Of a DNA stretch of 7,216 bases, positions 5,708 to 7,216 are shown piece after piece. The position numbers and the translations under genes are program-made. The first letter of the stretch is position 1. Each line of letters opens with the position of its first letter. The notes under the pieces were generated by a model. That model searched no databases and had not been told where the DNA came from. It saw only the letters and a program-made list of their open reading frames with translations. Source of the stretch: Caldisericota bacterium (GTDB lineage Bacteria > Caldisericota > JANLFM01); contig JANLFM010000045.1 of assembly GCA_024655865.1 (NCBI GenBank), positions 1 through 7,216 of the forward strand. Reading direction: 5' to 3'.

Positions 5708-5932
5708 ATGCCCGATACGAGGACTTACCTCAAGCTGGTTTTCACCACTCAGGAAGGTGGGACCCACACGATCTCCCTCCGGGATCCCAAGAGCAACCTG
5801 ACAAGCCAGGAGGTTTCCCAGGTGATGCAGAACATCGTCTCGAGGAACATCATCCTGGCAAGCTCCGGGGAGCTCACGGGGATCAAGGAGGCCTACATCT
5901 CGGGAACGACAGTAACTGAGATTCTGCCCTAG
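5708..5932 (+). CDS. DUF2922-like small protein
   Basis: This 74-residue protein follows a good AAAGGAGA ribosome binding site. It begins with a strand TYLKLVFTT, a glycine turn (EGGTHTISLRDPK), a helix (LTSQEVSQVMQNIVSRNI), and ends with EAYISGTTVTEIL. This is the usual DUF2922 shape and length, from family recall. No catalytic motif, signal peptide or membrane segment is visible. Its strand-turn-strand-helix-strand order resembles the DUF1659-like protein two genes upstream, and both end in a T-V-x-E-L/I strand, so the two may share ancestry or pair with each other (inference). Function is unknown. It is separated from both neighbours by 120-155 bp gaps containing hairpins, so it may have its own transcript ends. 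Confidence 0.8.
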   Translation: MPDTRTYLKLVFTTQEGGTHTISLRDPKSNLTSQEVSQVMQNIVSRNIILASSGELTGIKEAYISGTTVTEILP

Positions 5933-5950
5933 TCAGGGCAATTGGGGGAG

Positions 5951-5975
5951 AGGGGCGGGGTCTACCCCCGCCCCT
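5951..5975 (+). terminator. GC-rich perfect hairpin after the DUF2922-like gene
   Basis: AGGGGCGGGG (5951-5960) pairs perfectly with CCCCGCCCCT (5966-5975) around the loop TCTAC. Only TAGTTG follows, so the U tract is poor. It begins 18 bp after the stop codon and probably acts as a terminator or transcript-stabilising 3' end. Confidence 0.5.
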
Positions 5976-5981
5976 TAGTTG

Positions 5982-5998
5982 AGGCTCTGTGAGAGCCT
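5982..5998 (+). other. Second short hairpin in tandem with the first
   Basis: AGGCTCT (5982-5988) pairs with AGAGCCT (5992-5998) around the three-base loop GTG. It starts 6 bp after the GC-rich hairpin and has no U tract. The two together may form a bipartite 3' end or a leader structure for the downstream membrane-protein gene. Confidence 0.4.
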
Positions 5999-6065
5999 GA
6001 AAGCTTAAGGGGGAGAAAGGGGGAGGTCTGCTTCCCATAAACCAAATACTCAGGAGGTGGAAAAA

Positions 6066-6290
6066 ATGGAGATCTCTAATTGGACTAAATTGGCGGTGGT
6101 GGTGATTGTCTGCGCGGCGGCGATTATTTTAGGATATGCCGGGAAGCTGGACTCCCAGGCCGTGGTAGCTTTGCTTTCTGCTTCTCTGGGATATGTTTTC
6201 GGGAATGCTCACGGGGTGATCTCCGCTGTGCAGAATTTAAATAAGGTTCAGGGGAATAAGACGCCAAGCGTTCCGCCAGATGGAGGATAA
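6066..6290 (+). CDS. Small two-helix membrane protein, holin-like
   Basis: A 74-residue protein starts at the ATG 8 nt after AGGAGG (6052-6057). The GTG at 6057 overlaps that ribosome binding site and is rejected. Residues 8-26 (LAVVVIVCAAAIILGYAGK) form a clear membrane helix. Residues 31-50 (AVVALLSASLGYVFGNAHGV) form a second, weaker one, leaving a polar, positively charged tail (NLNKVQGNKTPSVPPDGG). Size, hairpin topology and position directly before an amidase match class II-type holins, which make membrane pores that let leaderless endolysins reach the wall. No sequence family is recognised, so holin is inferred from topology and context; a small anchor or regulator of the amidase is the alternative. 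Its stop codon is 1 bp before the amidase start, and its last codons contain the amidase ribosome binding site. Confidence 0.75.
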   Translation: MEISNWTKLAVVVIVCAAAIILGYAGKLDSQAVVALLSASLGYVFGNAHGVISAVQNLNKVQGNKTPSVPPDGG

Positions 6291-6291
6291 A

Positions 6292-7095
6292 ATGAAGATC
6301 GCCATTGATGCCGGACACGGAAAGGACGGGGATCCCGGGGCCGTTGGACCCTACGGGACTAAAGAGGCGGAGATTACCCAAGCTTTGGCCCTGCAATTGG
6401 GGAACTTCTTCCTGGCATTAGGGCAGGAGGCCTTTCTCTGCGACCGCTCCTTATATGCTTCAGAAAGAGCGGTGCAGGCCAAGGATCAGGGATGCGATAT
6501 TTTGCTCTCCCTGCATTGCAATGCCGGGGGTACTCAAGCCCAAGGAATTGAGGCTTGGTTCTCGCACGGGAACGCGGACGGGCAAGAGTTGGCTCAAAGG
6601 ATCCTCTCAGTTTTGATCTCTGAGACCGGAGAACCCTCAAGAGGTGTCAAGGACGACGCCGACTGGCGCCCTGCGTCTGACCCTACCTGGACCGGGGGAA
6701 TGGGGGTCCTCCGGAATTTCCCAGGCCCCGCTGTACTGATTGAACTTCTTTTTATCTCCAACCCTCAAGAGGAAAAGCTCCTTGCCTCCCGGGAATTCTT
6801 AGAGAAGTGCGCCCACGCTATCGCCTGCGGGGTGCTGGACTTCCTGAATTCCTGGAAGAAGGGGAACCCGGGAGTGAGTAATCCCTCTCAAGCGCTTGAT
6901 CCTTTCCCTGACCTCTCCCCTACCCTCTGGGAGGGGAAGGCGCGGAAGATGGTTTTAGCCCTGCGCGAACTGGGGATAATTACGGGGTATGAGGACGGGA
7001 CATTCAGGCCGGATCAACCTATTTCCAGGATGGAAGCCGCCTCCCTCATCTACCGCACGCTCGCCTATTTAGGAAAGCTCCCACCTCTGGAATGA
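6292..7095 (+). CDS. N-acetylmuramoyl-L-alanine amidase (Amidase_3) with a C-terminal SLH motif
   Basis: This 267-residue zinc amidase cleaves the bond between N-acetylmuramic acid and L-alanine in peptidoglycan. Expected residues are present: H9 in DAGHG, E25 in KEAEIT and H75 in SLHCNA as zinc ligands, and E151 in VLIELLFISNP as the catalytic glutamate. After a Ser/Pro linker, residues 205-260 form one SLH motif (FPDLSPTLWEGKARKM..., GYEDGTFRPDQPISRMEAA). SLH motifs bind pyruvylated secondary wall polymers and usually come in threes, so one is few. No signal peptide is present; the protein starts directly in the catalytic domain, as phage endolysins do. The ATG at 6292 is preferred over 6280 because GGAGG lies 5 nt before it. 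It is tightly coupled to the holin-like gene. A lysis enzyme is most likely, with a host wall-remodelling amidase as the alternative. Confidence 0.93.
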   Translation: MKIAIDAGHGKDGDPGAVGPYGTKEAEITQALALQLGNFFLALGQEAFLCDRSLYASERAVQAKDQGCDILLSLHCNAGGTQAQGIEAWFSHGNADGQELAQRILSVLISETGEPSRGVKDDADWRPASDPTWTGGMGVLRNFPGPAVLIELLFISNPQEEKLLASREFLEKCAHAIACGVLDFLNSWKKGNPGVSNPSQALDPFPDLSPTLWEGKARKMVLALRELGIITGYEDGTFRPDQPISRMEAASLIYRTLAYLGKLPPLE

Positions 7096-7099
7096 GCCT

Positions 7100-7216
7100 T
7101 CAAGTGTGCTTGGGTCTCTTCATATGGACCTGGTATCTCTCAGAGAACTCGCTTAAGGGAACCTGGTTCTCCAGGTGCTCCCGGATGATCTTCACTTTCT
7201 GCTCCGGAGTGTAATA
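7100..7216 (-). pseudogene. IS3-type transposase OrfA fragment (start beyond window, 3' truncated)
   Basis: On the minus strand the window edge opens in frame with YYTPEQKVKIIREHLENQ and continues VPLSEFSERYQVH. This is the N-terminal helix-turn-helix of an IS3-family OrfA. In complete proteins, as I recall the family, the motif continues P-N-x-x-Y-R-W-K-K. Here it changes after VH (about 7118-7124) to MKRPKHT and a stop, so the element is truncated. The fragment ends 5 bp from the amidase stop codon and faces it. Confidence 0.8.

Noticed and set aside
1-7216. CRISPR array, tRNA, rRNA or a defence-island partner gene next to the R-M gene
   Set aside because: No regularly spaced repeats, cloverleaf or rRNA sequence was seen by reading, and the R-M neighbours are a replication ORF and IS debris rather than other defence genes.

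Overview
The window looks like an accessory region of a Firmicutes chromosome or prophage, probably a Clostridia-type and possibly thermophilic lineage. The reasons are the strong GGAGG ribosome binding sites, the small DUF1659-like and DUF2922-like proteins typical of Firmicutes, and an amidase with an S-layer homology (SLH) domain. This assignment is inferred from gene content; the species cannot be named from the sequence.

Left part (1-802): the 3' part of a DnaC-type AAA+ helicase-loader gene, whose start lies before the window, followed by a 66-residue ORF translationally coupled to it through a GTGA start/stop overlap. This resembles a phage or plasmid replication module. Positions 803-1184 hold no convincing gene but contain a dense set of inverted repeats with pseudoknot topology (813-898), a possible ORF relic, a candidate promoter and a short IS-end-like sequence (1112-1130).

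Middle (1185-4834): one large, intact single-chain restriction-modification gene of 1064 codons. It has an N-terminal PD-(D/E)xK nuclease, an N6-adenine methyltransferase core (DPAAGT and NPPY) and a type ISP-like C-terminal recognition domain, with no helicase domain between. It carries a perfect in-frame 36-bp tandem duplication just before the methyltransferase domain. Next to it lies a wreck of an IS481-like insertion sequence (about 4388-4834): an HTH start broken by a frameshift and joined directly to the transposase C-terminus, with the DDE core deleted. The right end of that element matches the solo end at 1112, so the R-M gene sits between two related IS ends.

Right part (4829-7095): an outward-facing TTGACA at the IS edge may form a hybrid promoter. 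It is followed by a good intrinsic terminator (4895-4929) and then by five co-directional genes: DUF1659-like protein, a WKG/YVR protein, DUF2922-like protein, a two-helix membrane (holin-like) protein, and a leaderless N-acetylmuramoyl-L-alanine amidase with one SLH motif. The last two are 1 bp apart and look like a lysis or cell-wall module; the role of the first three is unknown. Hairpins separate several of these genes. At the right edge (7100-7216, minus strand) is a truncated IS3-type OrfA. Overall the window is a patchwork of replication module, mobile R-M cargo and a cell-wall cassette, punctuated by IS debris.
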